Origin: Streptomyces lasiicapitis
Lineage (GTDB): Bacteria > Actinomycetota > Actinomycetes > Streptomycetales > Streptomycetaceae
Assembly (NCBI RefSeq): GCF_014646335.1
Contig: NZ_BMNG01000019.1
Location: forward strand, 124,001-188,000
Length of the DNA stretch: 64,000 nucleotides
Reading direction: 5' to 3'
Made by a program: the position numbers and the translations under genes. The notes under the pieces were generated by a model that did no database searches, was not told the DNA's origin, and worked only from the letters and a program-made list of their open reading frames with translations. Every line of letters starts with the position of its first letter. Positions within the stretch are counted from its first letter, which is position 1. Shown piece by piece: positions 43,561 to 52,606 of this stretch.

Positions 43561-43907
43561 CGGCGTCTCCTCGTCGTCGGATACGGCCCGTGCGGGCTTC
43601 AGCCTCTGCGGTGCGAGGACGGTGGGCCGGTTATGCGGCACGAGATTGGCGCAGCGCGGTTTCGGTCAGTGCCGCTCGATGTTTCGCGGCAGTGACGAAG
43701 GGGGCGTGCGTGTTACGCGTGGGTGAACCGCGCGTGGTCCGGGGTGCGCAGGACATACCCTCTCGAATCCCCCGGGCAGTAGACCGGCCGCGGCGGCCAT
43801 CCGATGACCTGGCGTGGGGGAGCCGAGTCGGGCTGTCGGGATGGGCCGGCCGCGGCCGGAGTGGGTGCGCGGCGTGCCGCTCGGGCGGGCCGCGACAGGC
43901 GGGACCT
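43561..43907. other. intergenic region between amtB and nsdA (347 bp)
   Basis: No gene. It holds the amtB promoter (a possible -10 at 43630-43635 on the minus strand), the GlnR box at 43659-43696, and a very GC-rich end near nsdA with palindromic GGCCGCGGCC tracts that could terminate nsdA. Confidence 0.8.
43659..43696 (-). promoter_or_regulatory. GlnR box upstream of amtB
   Basis: On the minus strand four half-sites follow the consensus gTnAC-n6-GaAAC-n6-gTnAC-n6-GaAAC with exact spacing: GTCAC (43692-43696), GAAAC (43681-43685), the weaker CGGCA (43670-43674) and GAAAC (43659-43663). GlnR is the nitrogen regulator known to activate amtB-glnK-glnD in Streptomyces. The position ahead of the likely promoter fits activation. 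Confidence 0.88.
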
Positions 43908-45383
43908 TTAGACGGCCTCCGCGGTTTCCGGCATGTCTACGGCGAGCTGGTCGGTCAGCCGGACCACTTCGGCGACGTCCCCGAAGTCCCGCAGGGCGTT
44001 GTCGACGGTCTTGCGCAGCCGGGTGTTGACCCGCTCGGAGCGCACCTTCTTGGCGATGTCCAGGGCCTCGGCCGCGAGCACGGTGCTCTGCTCGGGCTCC
44101 TGCTGGAGCAGGTGCACGGTGGCCATGCCGATCAGGTTCAGTGCGTACGAACGCTGGTGCTCGGGGTCCTTGCCGAAGAGCTCGACGGCGCGGCCCATGA
44201 CGGGCTCGGCCAGCGAGGCGTACGTGGGGCTGCGGCCTGCGACGTACGCCAGGTCGCGGAAGGAGTGGGCGTTCTCGCCGTTCAGCTCCGCCTCGGAGAA
44301 GAAGCGGATCCAGTCGGGCTCGGGGTCGTCCCAGTCGTCCGCGTCGGCGAAGGTGTCCTCGGCCATGCGGACGGCCCGTTTGCAGCGGCCGGGCTGGCCC
44401 ATGCCCGCGTAGGCGCGGGCCTCCATCGCATACAGCATCGACTGGGTGCGGGGGCTGGCGCAGTCACGGCTGCCGTACTGCGCGAGGTGGATCAGCTCCA
44501 GGGCGTCGTCGGGGCGGCCGAGGTGGATCATCTGGCGGCTCATGCTGGAGAGCACGTACGAACCGAGGGGCTTCTCGCCCGCCTCTTTGGCGGCGTGCAG
44601 GGCCAGCACGAAGTACTTCTGGGCGGTGGGCTGGAGGCCTACGTCGTAGCTCATCCAGCCGGCCAGCTCGGCCAGTTCACCGGCGACCTTGAACAGGCGC
44701 TTCGCGGTGGCTTCGGGCTGGGGCTCCTGGAGCAGGTCGGTCACCTCGTGGAGCTGGCCGACGACGGCCTTGCGGCGCAGTCCGCCGCCGCACTGGGCGT
44801 CCCACTGGCGGAACATCACCGTCGTGGACTCCAGGAGGTCCAGCTCCGGTTTGGAGAGCCGGCCGGGGCGGCGCGGGACGAGCGGCTCGGGCTCGGGCGC
44901 CGCCGGAGCGGAGGGTCCCGGCACGAGCCAGCGCTGCATGGGCTCGATGAGGGAGGGGCCCGCGGAGAGGGCGAGCGAGGTGCCGAGGAAGCCGCGCCGG
45001 GCCAGCATCAGGTCGCTGCGGCTGAACTCGCTGATGAGCGCGACCGTTTGCGGGCCGGTCCAGGGCAGATCGACGCCGGAGACGGACGGGGACTGGTGGG
45101 CGGCGCGCAGGCCGAGGTCCTCGACGGCGACGACGCAGCCGAAGCGCTCGGAGAACAGCTCGGAGAGGATGCGCGGGATGGGCTCGCGCGGGTTCTCGCC
45201 GTCCAGCCAGCGGCGGACGCGCGAGGTGTCGGTGGAGATGTGGTGCGCGCCCAACTGGCGCGCTCTGCGGTTCACTTGGCGTGCCAGCTCGCCCTTCGAC
45301 CAGCCGCTGCGCACGAACCAGGAGCCAAGCATCTCGTTGGGGCGCTTCTCAGCGTTCACACCGCTTCCGCTACTGCCGCCCAC
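43908..45383 (-). CDS. nsdA: differentiation and antibiotic regulator NsdA
   Basis: Protein of 491 residues from GTG at 45383 (GGGGGCG upstream); an upstream TTG at 45404 is less likely. An N-terminal helix-turn-helix-like part (WSKGELARQVNRRARQLG ... DTSRVRRWLDGE) is followed by a long helical region with TPR-like repeats (about 180-480). NsdA of S. coelicolor (from memory next to amtB) negatively affects sporulation and antibiotic production. The context is the same. The molecular mechanism is not established. A TAGGAT -10 hexamer is present at 45553-45558 on the minus strand. Confidence 0.9.
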   Translation of the reverse strand: MGGSSGSGVNAEKRPNEMLGSWFVRSGWSKGELARQVNRRARQLGAHHISTDTSRVRRWLDGENPREPIPRILSELFSERFGCVVAVEDLGLRAAHQSPSVSGVDLPWTGPQTVALISEFSRSDLMLARRGFLGTSLALSAGPSLIEPMQRWLVPGPSAPAAPEPEPLVPRRPGRLSKPELDLLESTTVMFRQWDAQCGGGLRRKAVVGQLHEVTDLLQEPQPEATAKRLFKVAGELAELAGWMSYDVGLQPTAQKYFVLALHAAKEAGEKPLGSYVLSSMSRQMIHLGRPDDALELIHLAQYGSRDCASPRTQSMLYAMEARAYAGMGQPGRCKRAVRMAEDTFADADDWDDPEPDWIRFFSEAELNGENAHSFRDLAYVAGRSPTYASLAEPVMGRAVELFGKDPEHQRSYALNLIGMATVHLLQQEPEQSTVLAAEALDIAKKVRSERVNTRLRKTVDNALRDFGDVAEVVRLTDQLAVDMPETAEAV

Positions 45384-45877
45384 TGGAACGCCCCCATCCC
45401 TCAAGCCACTTGTTCGCGGTCCACGTCAAGCCCTAACAGAATGCCGCGTGTTACGGCGCCCCGTCCGGAGAATGTCACCCTTCGAACGGGAAACCGACTT
45501 GCCTCCGGCATACCCACGGGTGCGCGTGCCTCCGGGGCATGTACTGAAAGTAATCCTACGATCACCGCTCCGGCGAGGGCGAACACGGAAACGCCACCAT
45601 TCGCCACCCCTTCGAATGAACTCCCGGCCCGCAGCACGCGATTCACTTGACACAGAGGAACCGCGACCATCCGAAAGTGGGCGGAGAGAAGCACTCAGGG
45701 GCGCGGGCCACGGAGTGCACCACCCGCAATGCCTCCGGGCGCCGGCAGCACCTGACGGCGGAAGACGGTGAAAGTCGGCGAGAGTCGGCTTGAGACGTGC
45801 ACAACGCATCGCAGGGCAGAGAGTCACGATCCGATTCCGTCACGTAACCACCGCACAGGCGACCCGTTGGAGGGGGC
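45384..45877. other. divergent intergenic region between nsdA and the primase-like gene (494 bp)
   Basis: No convincing gene. The minus strand has TAGGAT (45553-45558), an ideal Streptomyces -10 for nsdA, giving a leader of about 160 bases. The plus strand has a perfect TTGACA at 45648-45653 without a good -10. ORFs through here are GC-driven shadows. Confidence 0.7.
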
Positions 45878-46786
45878 ATGGGCTTCACGATCGGCGGCAT
45901 CCGGGGGACCAAAGAGCCCCGGGCCGGTGTCCGGGGAACGAACGAAACAGACGGCACGGACGGCGCGGCGCGGGGAAGCGAAGAGGGCGGGACCAAAGAG
46001 GGCGGACGCAAAGTGGGCGCCACAAAGGAACACGGCACCAAAGAAGGCAGCGGCAAAGAGGGCGGGACCGGTCGGAGCGGCGTGACGAAAGAGGCGCGCG
46101 CGGCCAGGGAGACGAAGGAGCCCCGCGCGGCCAGGGAGACGAAAGAGCCGAGGGAATCGCGCTCCGCGTCCCGTCGGCGCTGCCGTTCGAGCGCGTCGGA
46201 CTGCACGGCCGTGGCGGAGTACACGGGCCTGTGGGGCTGGGCCGCGGTGCCCGGCGCGCGCGCCCAGGACGGCCGCTGCTCCTGCGGCCGCGCCGACTGC
46301 CCGGCGCCCGGCGCCCACCCGCTGGACTTCGCCCCGGAGGTGCCCGCGGGCGCCACGCTCGACGAAGTGACCGAAGCCTGGGCGCAGTTCCCCGGCGCCG
46401 CGGTGATGCTGCCCGTCGGCCGGTCCTTCGACGTGATCGAGGTGGCCGAGACCGCGGGACGCCGCGCGCTGGTGCGGCTCGAACGGATGGGCCTGCCGCT
46501 CGGCCCCGTCGCGGCCACGCCCGACGGCCGCACGCACTTCTTCGTGGCCCCCGGCGCCGCCGCCGAACTCCCCCAGCTGCTCTACCGCATGGGCTGGGAC
46601 GACGCCGCCCTCGACCTGCACGGCCTCGGCCCCGGCGCGCACATCACCGCCCCGCCGTCCGACCGCGGCGGCCTCGGCCCGGTCCGCTGGCTGCGCTCCC
46701 CCGACCCGGACTCCGTGACGGGCCCGCCGCACGCGCGCCTCGTGCTCGGCACGCTGGCGTACGTCGCCCACCGGTCACCCGCGTGA
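45878..46786 (+). CDS. bifunctional DNA primase/polymerase-domain protein with repeat-expanded N-terminus
   Basis: Protein of 302 residues. The C-terminal two thirds (from about 100) resemble the N-terminal prim-pol domain protein that flanks ftsY in Streptomyces: AVAEYTGLWGWAAVPGARA, a cysteine pair in CSCGRADCPAPGAHP, and VMLPVGRSFDVIEV. Residues about 8-95 are dominated by Thr-Lys-Glu, Gly and Arg in repeats of T-K-E-x and A-A-R-E-T-K-E-P-R. Such a lead is unlike the typical start and looks like a repeat expansion. Role unknown; a full replicative primase is unlikely. Confidence 0.8.
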   Translation: MGFTIGGIRGTKEPRAGVRGTNETDGTDGAARGSEEGGTKEGGRKVGATKEHGTKEGSGKEGGTGRSGVTKEARAARETKEPRAARETKEPRESRSASRRRCRSSASDCTAVAEYTGLWGWAAVPGARAQDGRCSCGRADCPAPGAHPLDFAPEVPAGATLDEVTEAWAQFPGAAVMLPVGRSFDVIEVAETAGRRALVRLERMGLPLGPVAATPDGRTHFFVAPGAAAELPQLLYRMGWDDAALDLHGLGPGAHITAPPSDRGGLGPVRWLRSPDPDSVTGPPHARLVLGTLAYVAHRSPA

Positions 46787-46812
46787 CGCGCGCCCCGCGC
46801 GCGGGGACCGCC

Positions 46813-46860
46813 TGACGAAGCGCGGTGCGGTGTGACCAAGCGCGGGACCACATGACGAAG
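46813..46860 (+). repeat. 20-bp imperfect tandem repeat
   Basis: TGACSAAGCGCGG-containing units begin at 46813, 46833 and 46853, exactly 20 bases apart; the third copy runs into a terminator hairpin. Confidence 0.8.
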
Positions 46861-46897
46861 TGCCCCGCTCCCGGCTGCACCCGGGGGCGGGGCACTT
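46858..46897. terminator. 17-bp bidirectional terminator
   Basis: Arms 46858-46874 and 46881-46897 pair over 17 positions with one G-T, six-base loop, between the convergent primase-like gene and ftsY. Confidence 0.9.
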
Positions 46898-46916
46898 CTT
46901 CGGTGGCCGCACCGGC

Positions 46917-48140
46917 TCAGTCGCCGATGAGCGCGTCCACGAAGGCTTCCGGCTCGAACGGCGCCAGGTCGTCCGCGCCCTCGCCGAGCCCGACGAGCTT
47001 GACCGGCACGCCGAGCTCGCGCTGGACCGCGATCACGATGCCGCCCTTGGCGGTGCCGTCGAGCTTGGTGAGGACGATGCCGGTGATGTCGACGACCTCG
47101 GCGAAGACGCGGGCCTGCACCAGGCCGTTCTGGCCGGTCGTGGCGTCCAGGACGAGCAGGACCTCGTCCAGCGGCGCGTGCTTCTCCACGACGCGCTTGA
47201 CCTTGCCGAGCTCGTCCATCAGGCCGGTCTTGGTGTGCAGCCGGCCCGCGGTGTCGATGAGGACGACGTCGGCGCCCTCGGCGATGCCCTCCTTGACCGT
47301 GTCGAAGGCGATCGAAGCCGGGTCGCCGCCCTCGGGCCCGCGGACCGTGCGGGCGCCGACGCGCTCGCCCCAGGTCTGCAGCTGATCGGCGGCGGCGGCG
47401 CGGAAGGTGTCGGCGGCGCCGAGGACGACCGAGCGGCCGTCGGCCACCAGGACGCGGGCGAGCTTGCCGGTGGTGGTGGTCTTGCCGGTGCCGTTCACGC
47501 CGACGACCATCACGATGCCCGGGGTCTCCAGGCCGGACTCGGTCTTCACGACGCGGTCGAAGTCCGTGCCGAGCAGGTTCAGGAGCTCCTCGCGCAGCAG
47601 GGTGCGCAGCTCGTCGGGCGTGCGCGTGCCGAGCACCCGCACCCGCTCGCGCAGCCGCTCGACCAGCTCCTGGGTGGGGGCGACGCCGACGTCGGCGGTG
47701 AGGAGCGTGTCCTCGATCTCCTCCCAGGTGTCCTCGTCCAGGTGCTCGCGCGACAGGAGCGTGAGCAGGCCCTTGCCGAGGGCGTTCTGGGAGCGCGAGA
47801 GGCGGGCGCGCAGGCGCACCAGGCGGCCCGCGGTGGGCTCGGGGGTCTCGATCTCGGGGGCGAGGGGCGCCGCGGGCGGCTCCTCCGTGACGACGGGCGC
47901 GGAGGCCGACGGCTCGGCGACCGGCAGATCGACTTCCTCGATCGTGCGGCGCGCCTCGTCGCGCGGCGTCTCGGCCTCGTCGCCGACGTGCGGCTCGGCG
48001 GGCGGGGCGGTGATGGTGGGGGGGACGGAGGGGGCCTTCGCCTCGGGCAGCCGCTTCTTCTTGCGGCTGCCGACGACGAGCCCGCCGATCGCACCGACCA
48101 CGACCACGGCGATGACTACAGCAAGGATGACGATTTCCAT
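46917..48140 (-). CDS. ftsY: signal recognition particle receptor FtsY
   Basis: SRP receptor of 407 residues from ATG at 48140. A hydrophobic N-terminal helix (2-24) is followed by KKKR and an acidic/Pro-rich A domain (about 30-105), then the NG domain with Walker A GVNGTGKTTT (214-223), DTFRAAAADQL and TKLDGTAKGG. It docks Ffh-ribosome complexes at the membrane. An in-frame ATG at 48161 adds seven residues and has a GAAGGG; start choice is therefore uncertain. The membrane helix at the very N-terminus is typical for actinobacteria. Confidence 0.96.
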   Translation of the reverse strand: MEIVILAVVIAVVVVGAIGGLVVGSRKKKRLPEAKAPSVPPTITAPPAEPHVGDEAETPRDEARRTIEEVDLPVAEPSASAPVVTEEPPAAPLAPEIETPEPTAGRLVRLRARLSRSQNALGKGLLTLLSREHLDEDTWEEIEDTLLTADVGVAPTQELVERLRERVRVLGTRTPDELRTLLREELLNLLGTDFDRVVKTESGLETPGIVMVVGVNGTGKTTTTGKLARVLVADGRSVVLGAADTFRAAAADQLQTWGERVGARTVRGPEGGDPASIAFDTVKEGIAEGADVVLIDTAGRLHTKTGLMDELGKVKRVVEKHAPLDEVLLVLDATTGQNGLVQARVFAEVVDITGIVLTKLDGTAKGGIVIAVQRELGVPVKLVGLGEGADDLAPFEPEAFVDALIGD

Positions 48141-48388
48141 AACCCACCCAGTATCAGTCATGGGCCCTTCGGGCAGCGCCCTTGTGCTTTCCTCCAAAGG
48201 ACATAGGCCACTAGCCGACATTACTCGGACTAAAGTACGATGGAAGAGGCTGCGTCAACGCGCGTAGAGTCCCCCACAGATTCATCCGTTGGTCACCCAG
48301 CCATTCATCAGCTGCTCACCAGCGAACTCCCCCACCGGCCGGCGACGACGTCGACGCAAGCCGAGCGAGAGGCACGGAACCACCCCTC

Positions 48389-49879
48389 ATGAGCACCACC
48401 GCCGAAACGGCCGAACACGAAGGCGCCCTGGAGACCCGCGGGTTGGAGCCCGTGCCGGACTCCGAGCGCCACGGCAAGACCAGTGAGCTGTTCCCCACGT
48501 GGGTCGCCGCCAACATCAGCGTTCTGCTCCTGACGATGGGCGCGGGCCTGATCGTCTCGAACAGCCTGAACTTCTGGCAGGTCCTGGTCGTCGCCCTCGT
48601 CTCCCCCGTGCTGAGCTACGGCCTGGTGGGCCTCGTCTCCATCGCGGGCAAGCGCGGCGGTTCGCCGGGCATGACGCTCTCGCGCGCGGTCTTCGGCCAG
48701 CGCGGCAACCTCTTCCCCGGCTCGCTGATCTGGGTCGCCCGCTGGGGCTGGGAGACGATCAACGCGGTCACGGGTGCGTACGCGATCCTCACGGTCCTGG
48801 ACATCTGCTTCGGCGTGAAGCAGAACACGGCCCTGAAGGTCATCACGCTGCTCGCCTTCGTCGCCGCCACGTTCCTGATCTCGGGCCTCGGCCGCAAGGT
48901 CCTGCACGTGTGCAGCCAGTGGTCGACGTACCTCTTCGGCGCGTTCAGCATCCTCGTCCTGGTCTATCTCCTCACCGACACCGACTGGTCCAAGGTCTTC
49001 GACCAGCCCGCGGGCTCCACCGCCATGATGATCGCGGGCATCGGCACCATCGCCGCGGGCGGCATCAGCTGGGTGCCCACGGGGCCGGACTTCACCCGCT
49101 ACCTGCCGCGCAACGCCCCGAGCAAGCCGCTGGTCGGCCACGCCGTCGGCGGCGCCGCCATCGTCGTGGTCCCCATGGTCCTGATGGGCGCCGTCATGGC
49201 CGTCTCCACGCCGGGCCTGTCCTCCGCGCAGGACCCGGTCGCCTTCCTCGGCGACCTGCTGCCGACGTGGATCGCGGTGCCGTATCTGATCATGGCCCTG
49301 ATCGGCATGCTCCTGATCAACTCGATGTCGATGTACTCGGCGGGCTTCACGGCCATGACCCTCGGCATCAAGGTCCCGCGCGCGTGGGCGGTCAGCGTGA
49401 ACGCGATCATCAGCCTGATCTTCGGCTACCTCCTGATGAACGTGGCCACCAGCTTCATGGGCTCCTTCATCTCCTTCCTCACGCTGCTCGCGGTCGCCTT
49501 CTCCGCCTGGATCGGCGTCTTCGGCATCGACATGCTGCGCAGGAAGACGTACGACGGCGAAGCCCTGATGGACACCAAGCGCACGAGTGCGTACTGGTAC
49601 AAGGCGGGCTTCGCCTGGCAGGCCATGACCTCCTGGGGCGTCGCGCTCCTCGTGGGCCTGCTCTTCACCAAGGTCGACTGGTTCAGCGGCCCGCTCGCCA
49701 CGTCCTGGATCGGGCGCAACGGCCTCGGCTGGCTCATGACGATCGTGGTCGCGGGCGTGCTGTACGCGGTCCTGCCGCGCGAGCCGCTCCCCGAGACGGC
49801 CACGCCGACCGAGCCGGCCACCCCGGCCGAGGCCACCGGGCCCACCGCCGAGGCCAAGCCCGCCCCCGCCAAGGCGTGA
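48389..49879 (+). CDS. NCS1-family cytosine/purine permease
   Basis: Transporter of 496 residues with about twelve membrane segments. NCS1 features include FPTWVAANISVLLLTMGAGL at the first helices, GGSPGMTLSRAVFGQRGN and GISWVPTGPDFTRYLPR (helix 6/7). It resembles CodB-type cytosine permeases; the substrate could be cytosine, a purine, uracil-type base or an HMP-like pyrimidine. The last 30 residues are a Pro/Ala/Glu tail. It diverges from ftsY. Confidence 0.85.
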   Translation: MSTTAETAEHEGALETRGLEPVPDSERHGKTSELFPTWVAANISVLLLTMGAGLIVSNSLNFWQVLVVALVSPVLSYGLVGLVSIAGKRGGSPGMTLSRAVFGQRGNLFPGSLIWVARWGWETINAVTGAYAILTVLDICFGVKQNTALKVITLLAFVAATFLISGLGRKVLHVCSQWSTYLFGAFSILVLVYLLTDTDWSKVFDQPAGSTAMMIAGIGTIAAGGISWVPTGPDFTRYLPRNAPSKPLVGHAVGGAAIVVVPMVLMGAVMAVSTPGLSSAQDPVAFLGDLLPTWIAVPYLIMALIGMLLINSMSMYSAGFTAMTLGIKVPRAWAVSVNAIISLIFGYLLMNVATSFMGSFISFLTLLAVAFSAWIGVFGIDMLRRKTYDGEALMDTKRTSAYWYKAGFAWQAMTSWGVALLVGLLFTKVDWFSGPLATSWIGRNGLGWLMTIVVAGVLYAVLPREPLPETATPTEPATPAEATGPTAEAKPAPAKA

Positions 49880-49968
49880 GCACTCCAACTCTCCGCCCAC
49901 CCCTGGCTATCTGACGAAGCGTCAGCTAACGTCCCCCTTCGCCGCATCCGGTGAAGGGGGACGTCTTC

Positions 49969-50961
49969 ATGCCCGTCACAGTCGTACGTTTCAACCTCGT
50001 CGATCCCGCGGCCACGCCCGACACCCTCAGCGCGCGCTACCGCGCCGCCCTGGAGATGTCCGCGTACGCCGACGACCGCGGCGTGTCCACGATCCAGACC
50101 GAGGAGCACCACGGCGTCGCCAACAACTGGCTGCCGTCGCCGTTCGCCTTCGCGGGCGCGGTGTTCGGGGCGACGCGCAAGATCGCGGTGACCGTCTCGG
50201 CGGTCATCGGGCCGCTGCACGAGCCGCTGCGCCTGGCCGAGGACATCGCCGTACTCGACCTGCTGAGCGGCGGCCGGCTCGTCACGGTCGCGGGCATCGG
50301 CTACCGGCCCGAGGAGTACGCGGCCTTCGGCGTCGAGTGGACGCGGCGCGGGAAGCTCCAGGACGAGCTCCTGGACACCCTCCTCAAGGCCTGGACCGGC
50401 GAGGAGTTCACCCACCGCGGCCGCACCGTGCGCGTCACCCCGCGCCCGCACACGCAGCCGCACCCGCTGCTCCTGGTCGGCGGCTCCTCGAAGGCGGCCG
50501 CGCGCCGCGCCGCCCGGTTCGGCCTGCCGTTCTTCCCGAGCGCGCACCTGCCGGAACTGGAGGCGTACTACAACGAGAAGCTCACCGAGTACGGCACCGA
50601 GGGCTGGACGATGATGCCCGCCGCCGAGACCCCGCTCCTGCACCTCTCCGAAGACCCCGACCGCACCTGGGCGGAGCACGGCGAGCACTTCCTGCACGAG
50701 GCGCGCACCTACGCCTCCTGGCAGTCCAAAGACATCCGCTCGGCGGTGCGCTCGGGGGCCACGACGGTCGCGGAGCTGCGCGCCGAGGGCGTCTACCGCG
50801 TCCTGACGCCCGACGCGTGCATGGCCTTCGCGGAGGAAGGGGCCAATCTCGTGCTGCATCCGCTCGTCGGCGGGATGCCGGTCGACGAGGGGTGGCGGAG
50901 CATGCATCTGTTCGGCGAAAACGTACTGCCCCGGCTCAAGGACCGATTGCGCGGTCCATGA
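49969..50961 (+). CDS. LLM-class flavin-dependent oxidoreductase
   Basis: Luciferase-like monooxygenase of 330 residues. ATG at 49969 is chosen, since AAGGGGGA lies eight bases upstream; an earlier in-frame GTG at 49951 would place that sequence inside the gene. Family features are TIQTEEHHG, AVSAVIGPLHEPLRLAEDIAVLDLLSGGR and LLLVGGSSKAAARRAARFG. Uses reduced FMN or F420; substrate unknown. Its 3' end encodes half of a terminator hairpin. Confidence 0.87.
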   Translation: MPVTVVRFNLVDPAATPDTLSARYRAALEMSAYADDRGVSTIQTEEHHGVANNWLPSPFAFAGAVFGATRKIAVTVSAVIGPLHEPLRLAEDIAVLDLLSGGRLVTVAGIGYRPEEYAAFGVEWTRRGKLQDELLDTLLKAWTGEEFTHRGRTVRVTPRPHTQPHPLLLVGGSSKAAARRAARFGLPFFPSAHLPELEAYYNEKLTEYGTEGWTMMPAAETPLLHLSEDPDRTWAEHGEHFLHEARTYASWQSKDIRSAVRSGATTVAELRAEGVYRVLTPDACMAFAEEGANLVLHPLVGGMPVDEGWRSMHLFGENVLPRLKDRLRGP

Positions 50962-50968
50962 GCCGGGG
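50929..50968. terminator. hairpin terminator at the LLM gene 3' end
   Basis: CCCCGGCTCA (50929-50938) pairs with TGAGCCGGGG (50959-50968), and an inner GGACC/GGTCC stem continues after a single unpaired base on each side. It overlaps the stop codon and lies between convergent genes. Confidence 0.88.
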
Positions 50969-51003
50969 CAGCCTTCCTCAAGAGGAGAGGGGCAGCGGGG
51001 GGT

Positions 51004-52431
51004 TTAGCCCATCTCCTCCAGGGTCTTGCCCTTCGTCTCCTTGACGAACTTCATGACGAAGGGGATCGAGAGCGCGGCGAAGGCGCCGTAGATGATGTAC
51101 GAGCCGGTCAGGCTCCACTCCGACATGCTCGGGAAGGTCTTGGTGATCGCGAAGTTGGCGAGCCACTGCGCGGAGGCCGCCACACCGAGCGCCGCGGCAC
51201 GGATCTTGTTCGGGAAGATCTCGCCGAGCAGCACCCAGACCACCACGCCCCAGGAGAGCGCGAAGAAGAGCACGAAGGCGTTGGCGGCGATGATCGCGGT
51301 CAGGCCCTGGCCCTGCGGCAGCGAGACGTCGTCACCGGAGCCGGTCCGGTAGGAGAACGCCCAGGCCATGGTGAACAGGGCGACGGCCATGCCTGCGGAG
51401 CCGATCAGGGCGAGCGGCTTGCGGCCGATCCGGTCGACGAAGATCATCGCGATGACCGTACCGACGATGTTCACGATCGACGTCTCGAAGGAGTACAGGA
51501 ACGAGCTGCTCGGGTCGTGGCCGATCGACTGCCAGAGCTGGTTCGAGTAGTAGAAGATCACGTTGATGCCGACGAGCTGCTGGAAGATCGACAGGAAGAT
51601 GCCGATCCAGACGATCGGCAGGAAGCCGAACTTGCCGCCCAGCAGGTCCTTGAACGTCGACGTGTGCTCGCGGCGCATGGCCAGCTCGATCTCGGCGGCG
51701 CGCGCGTCCACGTCCACCGTGGTGCCCTCGACCTCGGCGAGCACCCTCTTGGCCTCGGCCTGCCGGCCGACGGAGAGCAGGAAGCGCGGGGACTCGGGGA
51801 TCGCGAAGGACAACAGGCCGTACAGGACGGCCGGGACGACCATGACGCCGAGCATCCACTGCCAGGCCTCGAGGCCGCCGATCTCACCGCGCTGGTCGCC
51901 GTCCGCCATGTTCAGGATGCCCCAGTTGACGAGCTGGGAGACGGCGATGCCGACGACGATGGCGGCCTGCTGGAACGAGGCGAGGCGGCCGCGGTAGGCG
52001 GGCGGTGAGACCTCGGCGATGTAGGCCGGGCCGATCACCGAGGCCATGCCGATGCCGATGCCGCCGATGAAGCGCCACATCGTCAGGTCCCACGCGGCGA
52101 ACGGCAACGAGGAGCCGATGGCGCTGGCCGCGAAGAGGACCGAGGCGATCTGCATGCAGCGGATGCGGCCGATGCGGTCGGCGATGCGACCCGCGATCGC
52201 GGCACCGACGGCGCAGCCGAGCAGTGCGGTGGCGATGATCCAGCCCAGCATGTCCGCGTCGACGTCGAACCGGTCCTGGATGGCCACGGTCGCGCCGTTG
52301 ATCACGGAACTGTCGTAGCCGAAGAGGAATCCGCCCATCGCGGCTGCCGCCGTGATGAAGATGACATGGCCCAGATGGTCCGGGTGGGCGTCCCTGGCCC
52401 CTGGCTGCGGCGGCTGCGCTGTGCTGGTCAC
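51004..52431 (-). CDS. glcP: glucose permease (sugar porter, MFS)
   Basis: Transporter of 475 residues from GTG at 52431 with GAGGAG upstream. Twelve membrane segments and sugar-porter motifs are clear: GGFLFGYDSSVINGA, GRIADRIGR, PESPRFLL, the QQLVGINVIFYYS sugar-binding helix, DRIGRKPL and ETKGKTLEEM. From memory S. coelicolor GlcP (the main glucose importer) is encoded between smc and ftsY, exactly this position. Glucose import feeds Glk-dependent carbon repression. The upstream region has a promoter, an operator-like palindrome and direct repeats. Confidence 0.93.
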   Translation of the reverse strand: MTSTAQPPQPGARDAHPDHLGHVIFITAAAAMGGFLFGYDSSVINGATVAIQDRFDVDADMLGWIIATALLGCAVGAAIAGRIADRIGRIRCMQIASVLFAASAIGSSLPFAAWDLTMWRFIGGIGIGMASVIGPAYIAEVSPPAYRGRLASFQQAAIVVGIAVSQLVNWGILNMADGDQRGEIGGLEAWQWMLGVMVVPAVLYGLLSFAIPESPRFLLSVGRQAEAKRVLAEVEGTTVDVDARAAEIELAMRREHTSTFKDLLGGKFGFLPIVWIGIFLSIFQQLVGINVIFYYSNQLWQSIGHDPSSSFLYSFETSIVNIVGTVIAMIFVDRIGRKPLALIGSAGMAVALFTMAWAFSYRTGSGDDVSLPQGQGLTAIIAANAFVLFFALSWGVVVWVLLGEIFPNKIRAAALGVAASAQWLANFAITKTFPSMSEWSLTGSYIIYGAFAALSIPFVMKFVKETKGKTLEEMG

Positions 52432-52528
52432 GTGTACTCCTCGGGCCACCGGCTGCGTTGCCGGGGGTGGGGGTGAGAGCCCTTCAAGTGGCGCACAACT
52501 TCACGCCGCCCACCACCTGAAGGTAAAA

Positions 52529-52538
52529 GCAACGTTGC
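52529..52538. promoter_or_regulatory. palindromic operator candidate of glcP
   Basis: GCAACGTTGC is a perfect 10-bp palindrome with a central CG, the form bound by LacI-family repressors. It lies three bases downstream of the -10 hexamer, over the expected start of transcription. Two direct copies of CCTTCAAGTKGCG flank it (52481-52493 and 52549-52561). Confidence 0.55.
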
Positions 52539-52540
52539 AG

Positions 52541-52568
52541 AGACTATTCCTTCAAGTTGCGAAGTCAA
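52541..52568 (-). promoter_or_regulatory. glcP promoter
   Basis: On the minus strand TTGACT (52563-52568) and TAGTCT (52541-52546) are separated by 16 bases in a locally AT-rich stretch, about 110 bases before the glcP start. Confidence 0.65.
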
Positions 52569-52606
52569 TAGTTCGTTAACAGTGAATCTGAGCCACACGA
52601 GACGAC

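Noticed and set aside
45643..46533. Minus-strand Pro/Ser/Val repeat protein opposite the primase-like gene
   Set aside because: Its repeats are the complement of the TKE repeats and it runs into the divergent gap.
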